DNA from: Flammula alnicola
Lineage: Eukaryota > Basidiomycota > Agaricomycetes > Agaricales > Strophariaceae
Assembly: GCA_015499995.1 (NCBI GenBank)
Contig: JADNRV010000010.1
Coordinates: forward strand, 310,001 to 374,000
DNA length: 64,000 nt
Direction of reading: 5' to 3'
This document shows positions 11,008 through 22,773 of the stretch, piece by piece. Every line of letters begins with the position of its first letter. The stretch's first letter is position 1. The translations under genes were made by a program, and so were the position numbers. The notes beneath the pieces were generated by a model that was not told the origin of the DNA, ran no database searches, and saw only the letters and a list, made by a program, of their open reading frames with translations.

Positions 11008-12506
11008 TCACAGGCCCAGCTCGTCAGCATACGGCAGATGCGATCCTCCAATCGTGACGTATGTGGGTTTGGCACTGATGAGAGCAGCGGCAGCCTAGAG
11101 TAATAATAAAAAAGTGAGCGATGAGTCCTCCAATGAGTTGTGAAATAAATCAACCTTGGAGAAAGCAGCGGCGTTAATGCCGTCTAGTGATGACAAGGTA
11201 GATTCCAGAGAAGCCTCTGAACCACTGAAAACCTTCAAAAAAAAACAGGTTAGAAAATGTTGGATGAGAAAGATGATGTATGTACTTTGGAGCCTAAAGC
11301 AGCGACAAGGCCCTCGCGGGTATCAAGAGCACTTGCAGCAGCGAATTTGGCCTTGGCAACGGCGGACTTCAACTCCTCAGCCTTGATGCCCTGGGCAGCG
11401 GCCTTCAATGCAGCGACGGCAGCCTTGCCAGCCTCCTTGACGCCGGATGATGTTGATCCCTGGACGAGCAACCCAAATAGAGTCGCGTCAGAGTAAGGAA
11501 GGTACACTGCTTGCACCGAGGTTCCTTCAGGGAGCGAAGCAAGAGGCGAGAGGCCCTTCGACCACTTCACGGAAGGGGTGGGTGAGAGGTGGGCAGAAAG
11601 GGCCGCAAGCTCGGCGGAGGGTGCACCGGTGGTGCCGAATCCGATGAACACAGTCTGGGGTCCGCTGTTGCCTTCAAGGCGTGTCTCACCACCGAAGTAT
11701 TTCGAGGCGGGGGCGGATGTAGCAGAGGTTGCAGAGGCTTTCGCGAAGGCCTTCTCGACGAGCCCGCTGAGGGTGGCCTGGTCGATACCGGTACCGAGGA
11801 CAGCAATGTTGCCCTTGGCGAAAGCCGACGCGGCGAACGCCTTGATGTCGCCAACTGTGATGTCGTTGTGCGCAGGGGCGAACAGAGATGAACCGAGGCC
11901 GGAGCGGAAGGCAAGAGCGTGGGCAGCATCGATGGCACGTGTAGCTGGGTCCTGGGCAGCAGCTTCTGCCTCTGACGAGACTATAGGAGCAACATATTCT
12001 TCGAATTCGTGGCGAGTGAACTTTGCCGACGTGACGAACGACGTGAGGACATCAACGAAATATGGTCTGTCATGTTTCACTCAGTTCACGAAAAACGGGT
12101 CAAGCCATTTCGAAATTAAAACTCACGCATCGGCTCGCAAGAATTCCGCCGTCAAAGCAAGGTGCTCCCGACCGAGGCTTGAGTATAAAACACCTCCATA
12201 CAATTCACTTTCACGAACTGTTCCGATCGCTGACCGACTTGTGGTGCTCTATTCGCGTGAAATGAGACCTCTTATCTCTTCCAGCTCTTTCGAAGAGCTT
12301 ACCTTGAAGGCAAAGTTTTTCAGAGCGTTGGCAACGCCCTCCTTGGGCTCAAAACGACTGCCAGCTTTTACGAAGACCGTGACGGACGAGGTGGGCTGGT
12401 TGTGGTCAATTGCGGCGACCTTGACACCAGCTGTGTCGACAACCGTGGAAAAGGAGCGCGCAATGCGCTGAACGTTGCGCGCTGTCGACGTTCTGGCGGC
12501 CAACAT
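11008..12506 (-). CDS. QCR2: Cytochrome b-c1 complex subunit 2, mitochondrial (core protein 2)
   Basis: Core subunit of respiratory complex III, matrix side of the inner membrane, M16 peptidase fold. Five exons on the minus strand: 12303-12506, 12127-12248, 11286-12066, 11155-11232 and 11008-11094. They sum to 1272 nt, 423 aa plus stop, close to the usual size for the family. The N-terminus (MLAARTSTARNVQRIARSFST) is a typical mitochondrial targeting peptide rich in Arg, Ser and Ala. Next come VKVAAIDHNQPTSSVTVFVKAGSR, ELYGGVLYSSLGREHLALTAEFLR, a Gly/Ala-rich C-terminal half, and the end PTYVTIGGSHLPYADELGL. The zinc-protease HxxEH motif is not seen, as expected for a structural core protein. 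Both alpha/beta halves are present and all splice phases agree. Confidence 0.93.
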
Positions 12507-14335
12507 CGAGAATTTTGAGGTGGAAATTGGTTGAAGACGACGGTTTGCGGTTATTTCGGAGTTTGTTGCTGTTCTTTCCGAATCTGTCCGCGCCTGCCGT
12601 TTCTGGACTTTCCCATCACCAACGGCGGCCAAAACTCAAGTTCATTCAAGTTCTCGGTCACTGGAAGTTAGAATCAATGCAAAACACAGACAGATAATCA
12701 ATAGGTTTATTTTTTGAGTATGTCTATTATTTGAAAGACCATTTTTTTCCTGGAATGTGATTGATATTTATTTTCTTTTAGTTCTTACTGTGATCACTGA
12801 TCATGAACCAATTCTGGATGGAGACACTCCAGCCGAGTATGAGCCAACAAAATAGAAGTGAAATGTGGATGCAATATTGCGGATGCACCTGCGCCTCCGC
12901 CATTACGGACCTGACTGAACTGCTTGGCCTGCAAGAACCCGGACAACAAAAACTCTGGCGAGGTTCTAAACCTTTCTAAACAGCTCCATGCATTAGACTG
13001 AATGCCGGTGAAGGTTGACAACTAGAAATCTTACGTATTTATAGGGTGCGCTGCGGACCTCCGGGTTCGTGAGCATTGGGAGGATAGAACTAGCAAGATA
13101 AGATAAGATCTTCGCGTTACCTGGCTTTTGACTTCGCTGATGAGCGCTCTAGTCGGAAACGACAGCGTTGATGCATTAATTGTCTTCTGATTTTACCAAA
13201 ACTCTGGATTAAATTGACTCTGTTTCATTCTCCCAGAATATTCTTTTACGTAAGTCTTTTCGTTCCTGCACCGCTGTGAAATTCAAGTTGATGTACCTTT
13301 CTCTCCATGTGGTGGAGGTCTATTCAAAAATTGACGTTAAGAGTATGGATAAATGAAAAAAAAAGGAAGATATAAATCAGTTAGTGATATCCGACTATAT
13401 CCTACAAGCCTCATCCTGAATTTATTGAAACTCGGGCAGCCAGCATACCGTACACAAAACGCACGTTCTCCCCATATGGATTTTTAGGTTCTTCCTCGTA
13501 TTCAAACCGATCACAAAGTTCTGTCAGTGGTTAAGCTGGGCATGTGTTATGGCTGAAGTCTAGATCTGAACGGCTTCAGTGTTACAGGAATTCTGCCGGA
13601 TTACTCATTTTTATGAGAAGGAGATGACAGGTCAGCGGATCACCGCACCACAGTCAACGGATTCGAGCGTTACCCCAATTTTTTTTTAAGGTTAGAGGAT
13701 CCTTTAAAAAAATTAGAACATCGGCGAGTACCAATGGTACATATATATCTCCTCTGCATGATGTTTTGCTGATAATTAGGAGCACCGTGACCTGGACTGA
13801 CATCTGTATATGATAGCGATGTCTGGAGACGGTGCGTTCACCAGTCGCACAATTTTGGTTCTGTTCTGATAACTATCGCATCGGATAGTGTCACTACTGC
13901 ACGTTGTTTCATATGCGAGAGGAAAAGGACAAATGAGGCCGGTCGCCTCAATGATTTGGCCAATGATATACTTTCAGGGTTTGTCGGTGTGCTTCCTCAC
14001 CTGTCAACCATTTTACGGGGACCTGGAGGTCCCATGGGCCAGGAGTCGCAGCCAGAGATGGTAAAGATAGTAAATATATCTTCTGAACATGTTTCTGATC
14101 TTATATCTAGATCTGTTGCGCGAGACAAGAGGCCGGTAACCTTACTGGAAAATGTAGGAGTTCTCGGCCACAGCCCCGCCGAGAGACTCGAATTACAGAA
14201 GAACAAAATATTTATTGGATGCGTGAACTTTAAATTAACGTAAGGATGTAAAGTCTTAGCTGATCATATCAGACGCCATATACTACGGACCGAAAAGAAA
14301 GCGAGGGGTTTCTCGCGTGGAAAATCTCGCGTCAC
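12507..14335. other. Non-coding region upstream of QCR2
   Basis: 1.8 kb with AT-rich stretches. The QCR2 promoter must lie at its left edge. The short open frames (for example at 13956-14243) have no recognisable similarity or codon pattern. Nothing else is supported. Confidence 0.4.
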
Positions 14336-15659
14336 CTAGGCCTTACGTGCATGAACGATGTATAAGACGCTCACCAGCCCGTCGACCGTCCTAACTTCCT
14401 GGATATAACGTGCCAACATGTTGTCGACCTCAACCGCTGCCCGGCCTGACTCAACCAGCATCGGCCTTACGGAATCGGCGTAGCGTTCGTGTGCTTCAAG
14501 ACACGTTGCCCCAATACTTCTCATGGAAGGGTCTGGAGACCATGTGCCAATGGGTACATAGTACTCACTCGACGAAATCTCTGCAAAGCGGCCTACGCTT
14601 TCGAGAAATGCATCCACATAGGATGCGATAGGGTGGAGGCCACGACTCAGAAGGGCTGCGTTAATGGCCTCGGAAAGACGACAGGAGGCTGGAGCATGGG
14701 TGGGGAGGTCACGCTGAAGGGATGGATCAAAGGCTGGGTATGGCGACCATTCATACGCCACGAATAAACCTCCAGGGCGTAGGACACGGGCGACTTCCTC
14801 CACCAGAAGGCGATAGTCCCGCACCTATGGAGCATGTCAGGCAGGATGGACAACGGGGAGAGGGAATGGCTACTAACGCCCATAGCTACGAAGCGACTGT
14901 GCACCAAGTCGAACGTCCCGCCGCGCCAGCGAAGAGGGGTGTTGACATCGTGTATTTCAAACTGTACGTTGCGCGGTGGATATCGGGTTGCAATTGGAAC
15001 TGAGAATGGCTGCGTTTAGTCGGCTGCAGATTTCCAAAAAAAATAAAACCAATGTCACCGATATCGAATCCTCTAAAATGGACGTGAGGGAATTCTTCCG
15101 CCATCTCTATTACCCTATTTAAATCGAAATGGCAGTTTTTATCAATCAGATAACAGTACCATCTTAAACACCATGGTTCCGTACCATTTCCCGTTTCCTG
15201 TGCAGACGTCGAGGGCCATTCTTCGTCGCGTCGAACCTGGCTGGAGCGCCAATGTGTCGGCTACAGGGCCGACGTAATGGGCACCGACGAACTGGCGGAG
15301 CATATTGTGCAAATTTGTGTGTCTCTTTACAAGCCGAAAAAATTTCCGGAGGTGATTTTAGCGAGTCAAATTTGTGATGAGAATGATGGTTGCATCCGCA
15401 CCTCTTGTTCAGGTGTGTCCACGGGCAGAGGGTAGGGAGAGGAGCTGGAATGGAAAAGGCGGCCATTGCGCTCGGAGAAGTACGTCGGAAAATCTTCTGG
15501 ATTTAGCTCCACCAGAGACGACGTCGCATCCGGAGGATCAGAGTCAGATCCATCGCTGTCATGGTTCTCCTGCCCTGCATCATCGGTATGGGCGTCAAAG
15601 CCGTTGCGTCCGTTGCGTCCATTGAGGTTCACAGGAGCAGAGTAAGTCAGGCCAGGCAT
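14336..15659 (-). CDS. SAM-dependent methyltransferase (class I)
   Basis: Five exons on the minus strand: 15402-15659, 15185-15324, 15059-15114, 14878-14999 and 14336-14824. They total 1065 nt, giving 354 aa. The N-terminal 80 residues are acidic and low-complexity, with a GRNGRNG run. The Rossmann core follows: motif I is LDVCTGNGKW (SAM-binding Gly loop), then EEFPHVHFRGFDIVPIATR (strand 2 and its acidic end). NVQFEIHDVNTPLRW and FDLVHSRFVAMG (motif with aspartate before strand 4) come next, and EEVARVLRPGGLFVAYEW is the classic post-motif III segment. The C-terminal 100 residues probably shape the substrate site. Such proteins are numerous in mushroom genomes and mostly of unknown substrate. 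The neighbours give no pathway clue. Confidence 0.88.
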
Positions 15660-16490
15660 GGCGGGGTTGTAGAGCTGAAGAAAGGGAGCTATCTGTTCTC
15701 AGCTTTATAGCCGTGAAAATCATTTGTATTAACATTCTGAACCGCCTGATGATGGATCGGAGAATAATGGAATGACGACTGCTCTGCGACGGAACTATGC
15801 CCGAAGTCAGGGCGTAGCGCAATATGTCCCTTTCATCGGTACCATACAGCGTGGAGATCTTCCATTAGAAGACCCCAACTTTAATGCAAGAGCGGCGAAA
15901 TTTCCCGTCGTTCGCAGTCGAATATTATTGTCCCACATGGAACTGTGGGCGTCTATTAAGAGTTCGGCATATTAAAGTACCGTCACTGGTTGTCGTCTCC
16001 ACGGTGTCCAAGTTCCAGGCATGCAATTGCAATTTTTCTTGCCTTCTCTGGTCCCTAATGCAGGAAGACGCTGTTACTCTATTTCTTAGTGATTTCTTCC
16101 CGATCTGGGCGGGTTTATTCGACGGTTTGCCACGTTTAGCTGGAGCAATGACAAGAATTTTCGATTTCGATGACAGTTCGGCCATCCAGTGCTCGCCCAG
16201 ATAGCAAAACTCCATTGAAGATACGATATTGCAGTAAATTTAGATAGTACAAAGACGCCATAGGGATGCGTGGCGTTCCGAACCAAAATAAAGTCGCCAA
16301 ATGGAGATCCTCGAAAGAGCGTGACACATTTAGTCATCCCGTGACTCTGATGCAATGCCTGTCACGAAGTGTTCGACGCGTGTCAAGTCAGCCATTGAGC
16401 AATCTTGTAGTGAACAACACTCATCATGTACACTTTTTGACTCGACCTGGCATTATAAAAGTCCCCAAGATTTCCTTACGCTGTCGAAAC
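15660..16490. other. Divergent intergenic region between methyltransferase and polymerase genes
   Basis: Should carry the promoters of both flanking divergent genes. No TATA-like element stands out and no credible coding frame is present. Confidence 0.4.
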
Positions 16491-19400
16491 ATGTCCAGCT
16501 TCGACCTGAATGCCTACTATGCCGAACAAGAAGAGCGGATGAATATTCCTGATGAGACAATAGACGAATTTATGAAACGGGCATCCTCATTTAGACGGAG
16601 GTATGTCGGACGGCTTACTATGAACGCGTAAAACACTCAAAGAGCAACCTAAGCGAAGGATATATTGCATACGAGTCCTCAAGGATGCCTCGCGCCAAGA
16701 GCGCTATTCAAAGAGACGAAGCACAGTCCAGCGGTGCTGTACTTGAGGCAGCAAGTCCACCGGCTTTAGCGGCACCGTCTTGTGTACCTGTTCAGCCTAG
16801 TAAGATTACTTCGAACGATTCTCCTGTTGATTCCGGAAGGAACATGAAGCGCAAGGCCTCTGATCTGCGCTTGGAGGCTGCGGGCAAGCGTAAGAAAGAG
16901 TCGAATCAAGACAGTGGCATGGAAATCAGTGTTGATCTGCCGGAAATCGAACCTTCAAACTCACTGGGGCATGATAAGGACCTACCACTCCCCGAATCCA
17001 TTTCGGATCCGGACGAAATCGACTCCTTTACTGTCGATCTTGGTGATCCACCAGTACCAGTCGAGCGAAAAACTGCTTCACGAGTACCACGCGAGAGTCC
17101 ACGAAAGAAACGGCTACTAGGCAATCGCAGCCCGCAGGCATCTCCAGTAGCATCGACTGCGGACTATAGCCCGTACGCTTTCATTAATTGTGATATATCG
17201 TGCGACCTTACATACTATGCTTTCTTAGTATCTTGTCATTCTCAAGGATTTTAGAGCCTTCGCCAAAGAAACGCTCAATTTCGCGTAAGGAAGACTCGAT
17301 CCCAGTGGCACGAAAGCCTCAACTCGAGTTTCGTCCGTTGCAAGAGGTCCCTTTGGAACGCCAAGCTTCCAGGAATAAAATAGGACATGCGCCTACCACT
17401 TCTGAAGACCTCGCCTCGTCAATTGAAGAATTAAATCCACCTGCTGCGTCCCGTGCAGACGCGAAGAAGTCTCTGGCAGAAAAACCCAATGAGATGTATC
17501 TCGAAGTGAAGGAACGCATTGCGAAGCACAGCACCAAGAAGCATCGCGACAAAGTGGTCAAGCTGACCTCGAAACCTGTTTTGCAAGAATCCAGCATCAG
17601 CAAGGTAGCTGCGCGGCCTATTGATGAGTCTGATATCATTTATATCTCTTCATCTCCGTCATCGCGTGCAAGCTCGCCGGGGCTGAGGGAACTTGGCGTC
17701 TCGAAAAAGGAGCAGAAGCTGAGAGAGAAACAGAAGAAGCCAACGGCAGAGAAGCGGAAACAGACCAGGAAGAAGGAAAAACCGCAGCCAATGACGCCGG
17801 CTGAGTATGCTCGAATGTTGCAAGCTAAGCCCACAGATGAAATGCCAAACCTTCCAGAGAGTTCGACCTCAAGATCAACTGTGCACAAAAAGAAGACTTC
17901 GAGCTTCAAGTTTCTCGAAGGAAAGAATATCTTCTACGCTGGTGGAGATATGAGAAACGCTTCAGCAACAACTCGTGGAAGAATGGATCTAGTGGGTTTC
18001 TGGTTCCCGACTTTTATCGCTCTTTATTAAACTTTGTCTTGCCTAGATCGTGAAATACGGCGGGAATCTGGTGCCAGAATTCGATGCAAACGTGACTACT
18101 CATATCATTACGGATGCTCAGGTGCGTCCGACGCTGCGGGCACTTGGTCTTGAGCATCTCAACCAAATTCCCGACCACATTCCTACCGTGAGATGGACAT
18201 GGCTCCTGACCGTCATGGGCCGGGAATCCGCTCTCTCGCAAGATGAAATTGAGGCGAAACTCGGCGACGTATGGATGCACGCCGCGTTCGGCGAACGTAT
18301 GGACGCAGGATATAAGCCGCAAATAATAAAGTCTGCTGCTTACTTCAAAGGTAAAGGGAAGGAAAAGGCGCCGGATGAGCCCCATAACGATGAGAGTGAA
18401 AGTCGTCCTGTGTATGTTCCTTAATCTTTCGTTTTCTCGTACTGAAGCTGCTCTAAGTTCTGAATTCGAACCCGCGCTCTGGACCAACCGTCCAACTTCA
18501 ACGGTCCGATCCGCTCTTTCTTCAATCTCTGACATCGGTATCGGTGAACCTGCTCGATCGTCACGGCCAGCTAACGCACCTCCTTCACCCCCAACTTCGC
18601 CACTCGCACCCATCGGGCCTTCTAGAGGACGTTCGTCTAGAGCAACATCAGCTTCAAACGTGACAGGCAATAACGAAAAAGAAGAAGTAGAGGACCCTTT
18701 GGCTGAATTTTATCAACTAGCTAAAATGCATAAGGAAGATGGGGTAAGTACTGTCAAAACGATTCTCTTGGATATTCAGACTGATTTTGTACATAAAGTG
18801 GTCCAGTCTCGGAGAATTAGACGTGGAAGATTCAGATGAAACAGAGACGGATGATGATGATGGCATTCCGCCATCCGTCCAGGCGGTGCCGAGGCAAAAG
18901 AGGGTTAGTCGGATTTAAATTTGTCTTTCCTCGAGGATGATGGCCTCTAACAATATATTTTGCAGGGATGGACCTGCGATAAAAAGGAACCTCAAAGGAC
19001 GACAGATTGCCCAAATCAAGACATTATTGATAAGGTTAGTACTAGTCCAAAATATCGCTGAATGGTTTACTTACCCGCATTGTTCAGCTTACTGAGCTCA
19101 TGGAGCTTCACAAAGCGAAGTTAGGCGATGGAGACCACTGGCGCGCCTTTAGTTATAGTAAATGTAATTTGATCGAGCGTTGTTCTCCTTTATCATCGGA
19201 CTCAACTAGTGACTTGCAGGTATCCGGGCGTTACGAAACCATTCTCGGAGGATTAAGAGTTATGAAGAGGCGCGTGGTATCAGAGGTGTCGGTGAAAGGA
19301 CAGCCCGAAAAGTAAGACTTTTTCTTAAAAACAAAACTTTGTTTTCTGACTTTACTTTTAATGTTGGAAAGATCGAGGAAATTCTTCAGACTGGAGATCT

Positions 19401-20640
19401 CCAGCGAATTAAGTATGAAAAGACCAAGGACGTGGAAGTTACCCAACTTTTCCAGGGTATCTACGGTGTTGGTAAGGAGTTCTTGGCTTTCTTTGACGTT
19501 GGTCTGACCACAGACAGGGCAATCCATTGCGTTTCAATGGTATTCTGCTGGTTGTCGAACTCTCGATGATGTGAAGGCGGGCAAAGGCGGAGTGAAACTA
19601 ACTCCTGTCCAAGAAATTGGGTTGCGATTCTATGACGGTGAGGCTGAAAAATGGTACTTCAGATATCGTGTGTTTCAACCCACCTCGTCTTTAATATTCA
19701 GATATCAATGATCGCATGCCGAGAGCTGAAGCAAAAGCTATCTTCGACCTCATCAAGCCCATTGGTATGTTGTTTCACCCAGTCTTCTCTAGCTTCCGTT
19801 CTGATATCTTGCTTCAGCCCTCTCTATTGATCCTAAATTATTTATCGAGATAATGGGCAGTTATCGCAGGTAATTTCAACTCCGGTGGCAGCGTCCTATT
19901 GCTCATATTATGCAGGGGAAAGGCAGATTGTGGGGATATAGACATACTCATCACCAGACCAACCGATGATGGAAATACTCATAGTGGTAAGTCAGGGTTA
20001 TTGGTCTTCAGTGGGTATGCCTTTCAAGACTAGTATGACAGGTGTTCTGCCACGACTTCTTCAAGAGCTGCACGCCGCAAGTATTCTCACCGAGGACCTC
20101 GCCCATCCTGATGACCCACATGATCTCGAAGCGACATATCGTGGCTTGTGCCGCTTGCCTAACGTAAACGGATCAAGGCGAAGGCGAATTGATTTTCTTA
20201 GTGTTCCATGGGCGTGCAGAGGTGCTGCGCTGCTCTACTATACTGTTAGTTTCCTTGACTTTTTTTCTTCATCCTGAATGTTCTCCTGATAACATTAACT
20301 GCATCGCCAGGGCGACGATATAGTACGCTGTACACTTGTCGTTTCTGTTTTCAGGCCTAATCCCCCTTCTGTTTTTAGTTCAATCGTGCCATCCGCATGA
20401 AGGCAAATGTGCTGGGTTATTCGCTAAACCAGAGAGGGCTGTTCGGTAACGTTGTTCGTGACCCCCGTGATCGTCGCATCAAAATGAACACTGGTGAGGC
20501 ATCCATCATATTGTGATTGGTTCAAAAGGCTGAAAACAGTTCGAATCACAGGGGTTCTAGTTGCCTCCGAGACGGAAGAAGAAATATTTAAGATTCTAGG
20601 GGTGCCTTGGCAAGAACCTCATGAGCGAGTGCGAGGGTGA
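16491..20640 (+). CDS. DNA polymerase lambda-like (family X) with N-terminal BRCT domain
   Basis: Gap-filling repair polymerase for base-excision repair and end joining, nuclear. I resolve 18 exons (16491-16600, 16684-17172, 17247-17991, 18047-18411, 18458-18743, 18799-18903, 18966-19034, 19088-19163, 19220-19311, 19372-19471, 19518-19637, 19702-19764, 19818-19869, 19916-19986, 20042-20244, 20311-20322, 20379-20493, 20552-20640). They total 3162 nt, 1053 aa, long for the family because of a Ser/Lys-rich linker. The BRCT region spans FKFLEGKNIFYAGG...IVKYGG...TTHIITDAQ...VRWTWLLTVMG. The 8-kDa/fingers part has the helix-hairpin-helix segments GIRGVGERTARK and GIYGVGQ. The catalytic centre is GSYRRGKADCGDIDILITRP (two Asp) plus RRRIDFLSVPW (third Asp). 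The C-terminus ends VLVASETEEEIFKILGVPWQEPHER. Exon 16 is only 12 nt (GDDI). An alternative start is the ATG at 16685. Confidence 0.92.
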
Positions 20641-21529
20641 ATGTCATCATTGCGGGGGTTAGTGACAAGTGGGTGCCTTTTGATGTGTTAGTGTGGTAAG
20701 CCAGTTCGTCATGCCGGACTCGAGTTTATGCATATGTCTTTCTTGAACTTGTGTATCTCTATTGCTACGGTTTCGATAATCACTGAAGTTATGCGCTTTG
20801 TTGAAACTTCACGCTGCGTCTATTCATCAGCCTTACGAGAAATATATATATTACACATACGCCGCTGAGTTACAACTTTGATCTAAAAATAGACGTTCCA
20901 AATCGCTAATAGACGCCCTCTCTCGCTCGCGGCTTAAGGTTGCTCTGGTCTCACAGGATGCAAGATGCCGGACAAAATGCCCTCAACGCTAACGCTCTCC
21001 GTTGAAGTCGCTGTGTTGTTATCCGGTAGGCTTCAATGGCTCACTTTGGCGTTTCCATCCATTCAGTAGAATGCGATTTGTTGAAAAGACCCAATCTGCC
21101 ATTAATTAGGCTTTATTTGTGTCCATAATCCATCGTCCTCGTCACATATAACCGTGAACTCACAACCACTTCACTTATGTCGTGGTCTGTGTACGAGAGA
21201 CTACGTCCTCGTGCAGCCCATCTCCAGCAAACTGTTCATAATTTCATACAGCTTCACTGTACACAAGATTTACCACTCCTGCAAGTCTAAATTGAGAATG
21301 AAGGTACTGAAACGGTAGTGTAAAGTCCTAGGAAGTTCAATCCGGTCGAGATAGATCAAGTCAGGCTGCTGTCCCGTGAAACAAGGCATCGGAGGCCTCA
21401 TGCTGGACTACTGTCCTTGGGCTAACTGTTAATATGTATAGAGTGATGTATCGGAGTGTTTTCCGGTCCTTTAGATTTAGCTGTTCATCCAAATTATTAC
21501 TAGTCGAAGCTATAAAAAAAGTCTTGAGG
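20641..21529. other. Intergenic region upstream of the expansin-like gene
   Basis: Contains the 3' side of the polymerase gene and the promoter side of the next gene. No repeats or genes seen. Confidence 0.4.
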
Positions 21530-21537
21530 TATATAAA
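21530..21537 (+). promoter_or_regulatory. TATA box of the expansin-like gene
   Basis: TATATAAA 88 bp before the presumed ATG at 21625, a usual spacing for a strongly expressed fungal secreted-protein gene. Confidence 0.5.
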
Positions 21538-21624
21538 GGACCTTAGAATCTGAGCTCTTCTACAGTACAAGCAAACAACTTAACTTCTACTCGACTACAG
21601 ACCTCTTATAAAATCTCAGATACA

Positions 21625-22144
21625 ATGATTTTCAACAAGAAAATTCTTACCGCGTGTTTCACCTTCGCAGAGGTTGCCCATGCCTTCACAGGAGACGGTA
21701 TGCCTTCGCTAACTCTGATCCTATTCGAACTTGACATTATTTCTGTTTAATAGCAACCTATTATTACACCGGGGTGTGCAATAAGTCTGGTTTTAAAATG
21801 TAGACGTGAACCTCATCCCATCAATTCCTCTAGCTCGGGAATTGTGGCGCATACAGCAAGGACACCGATTTTATTGTTGCGCTTTCCACTGCTGAATACA
21901 ATGGCGGAGCCCACTGCTACCAGCACATTAAAGTTAGTTGTAAGTGAATCCCGTCATATAATGCCATTGCCATGAGATACTTATCTACGTCGAATAACCA
22001 GACCAAGGAAAAACTATCGATGCGACGGTTGTAGACTCCTGCCCTGGCTGTAGCCAGTACAGCATCGATCTTTCTCCGTCTGCCTTTGAAGCGCTTGCAC
22101 CTCTTGACGCTGGTCGCATTCAAGTTGATTGGCACTATGTTTAG
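21625..22144 (+). CDS. Secreted expansin-like / RlpA-like double-psi beta-barrel protein
   Basis: Four exons (21625-21697, 21754-21773, 21834-21939, 22002-22144), 342 nt, 113 aa. Signal peptide MIFNKKILTACFTFAEVAHA, then ATYYYTGLGNCG (barrel start), DTDFIVALSTAEYNGGAHC, the central GKTIDATVVDSCPGC, and IDLSPSAFEALAPLDAGRIQVDWHYV at the end. This is the full single-domain DPBB pattern of small fungal expansin-like or barwin-like proteins, with the usual paired cysteines (GNCG...AHC; SCPGC). Relatives bind or loosen polysaccharide, or inhibit plant proteases; which applies here cannot be told. A paralogue with the same exon lengths lies at 47759-48323 on the other strand. Confidence 0.9.
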
Positions 22145-22557
22145 TTAAATGGTTACAAGTTAGGGGGTGAACTTTGGAGTTGTCATTAGATCTTTCTTTG
22201 CCAACTTTTTACCAGCCAACTTCAACTAGAGTACTTAACTGTTTTTTCCCATCAGTATTGAAACCTATTATGTTGAGCTCGTCGCGAAATAGCCACATTA
22301 ACTCTTCAAGTCATCACTGTTAATTCAGGTCTAAGCTCGAGCGCCAATGGCATTCTGACTCAGTGAATTTCACCAAACTTATGTCGAGAGATTTAAGGGC
22401 CTGGACCGGGCCCTTGCCTTAAGAGGCTAAGCGGTCACATCATTTGATGTCATCTTTGATCGCGATCATCGGCATGTCTCGGCTGGCCCCATCACATCAC
22501 GTTCCGTCACCCTCTCGGTCTCGGGCGCAGCTCGGTCTCGGGCGCAGCTCGGGCGGG
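22145..22557. other. Intergenic region with a short GC-rich tandem repeat next to a transposon insertion
   Basis: Holds two copies of a 17-bp unit (TCGGTCTCGGGCGCAGC) at about 22523-22556, directly left of the hAT target site, and a GGGCCTGGACCGGGCCC near-palindrome near 22398. The GC-rich character continues beyond the inserted element at 27113, so the hAT element landed inside a pre-existing repeat-like patch. Confidence 0.45.
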
Positions 22558-22565
22558 GTGGTTTG
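22558..22565 (+). repeat. Target-site duplication, left copy (GTGGTTTG)
   Basis: Eight bases identical to 27105-27112, immediately outside the inverted repeats. An 8-bp duplication is the hAT superfamily hallmark. Confidence 0.9.
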
Positions 22566-22610
22566 TAGGGTTGGGTAAAAAACCCTAGGTTTTTTACCAA
22601 AACGTTTTTT

Positions 22611-22649
22611 ACCGGTAAAATACCGGTAAATTACCAGGTAAATTACCTC
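22611..22649. repeat. Left subterminal repeats of the hAT element
   Basis: Overlapping copies of ACCGGTAAA and GGTAAATTACC, each near-palindromic. The same motifs recur at the right end. Confidence 0.75.
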
Positions 22650-22773
22650 CCATTGGTGGCAGGTTTGTGAGGTTTTTTACCGTATAGCCACGTGATATAT
22701 ATGAGCCCGGCTACCACCGTACAGCCCGAGGCCCACCACTACTGGTAGATAATGTAAGATACAAAATTCTACA

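Noticed and set aside
11578..12471. 297-aa plus-strand frame
   Set aside because: Antisense of QCR2 exons and introns, which are well supported on the minus strand.
13956..14243. 95-aa plus-strand frame
   Set aside because: No recognisable similarity; lies in AT-rich intergenic DNA.
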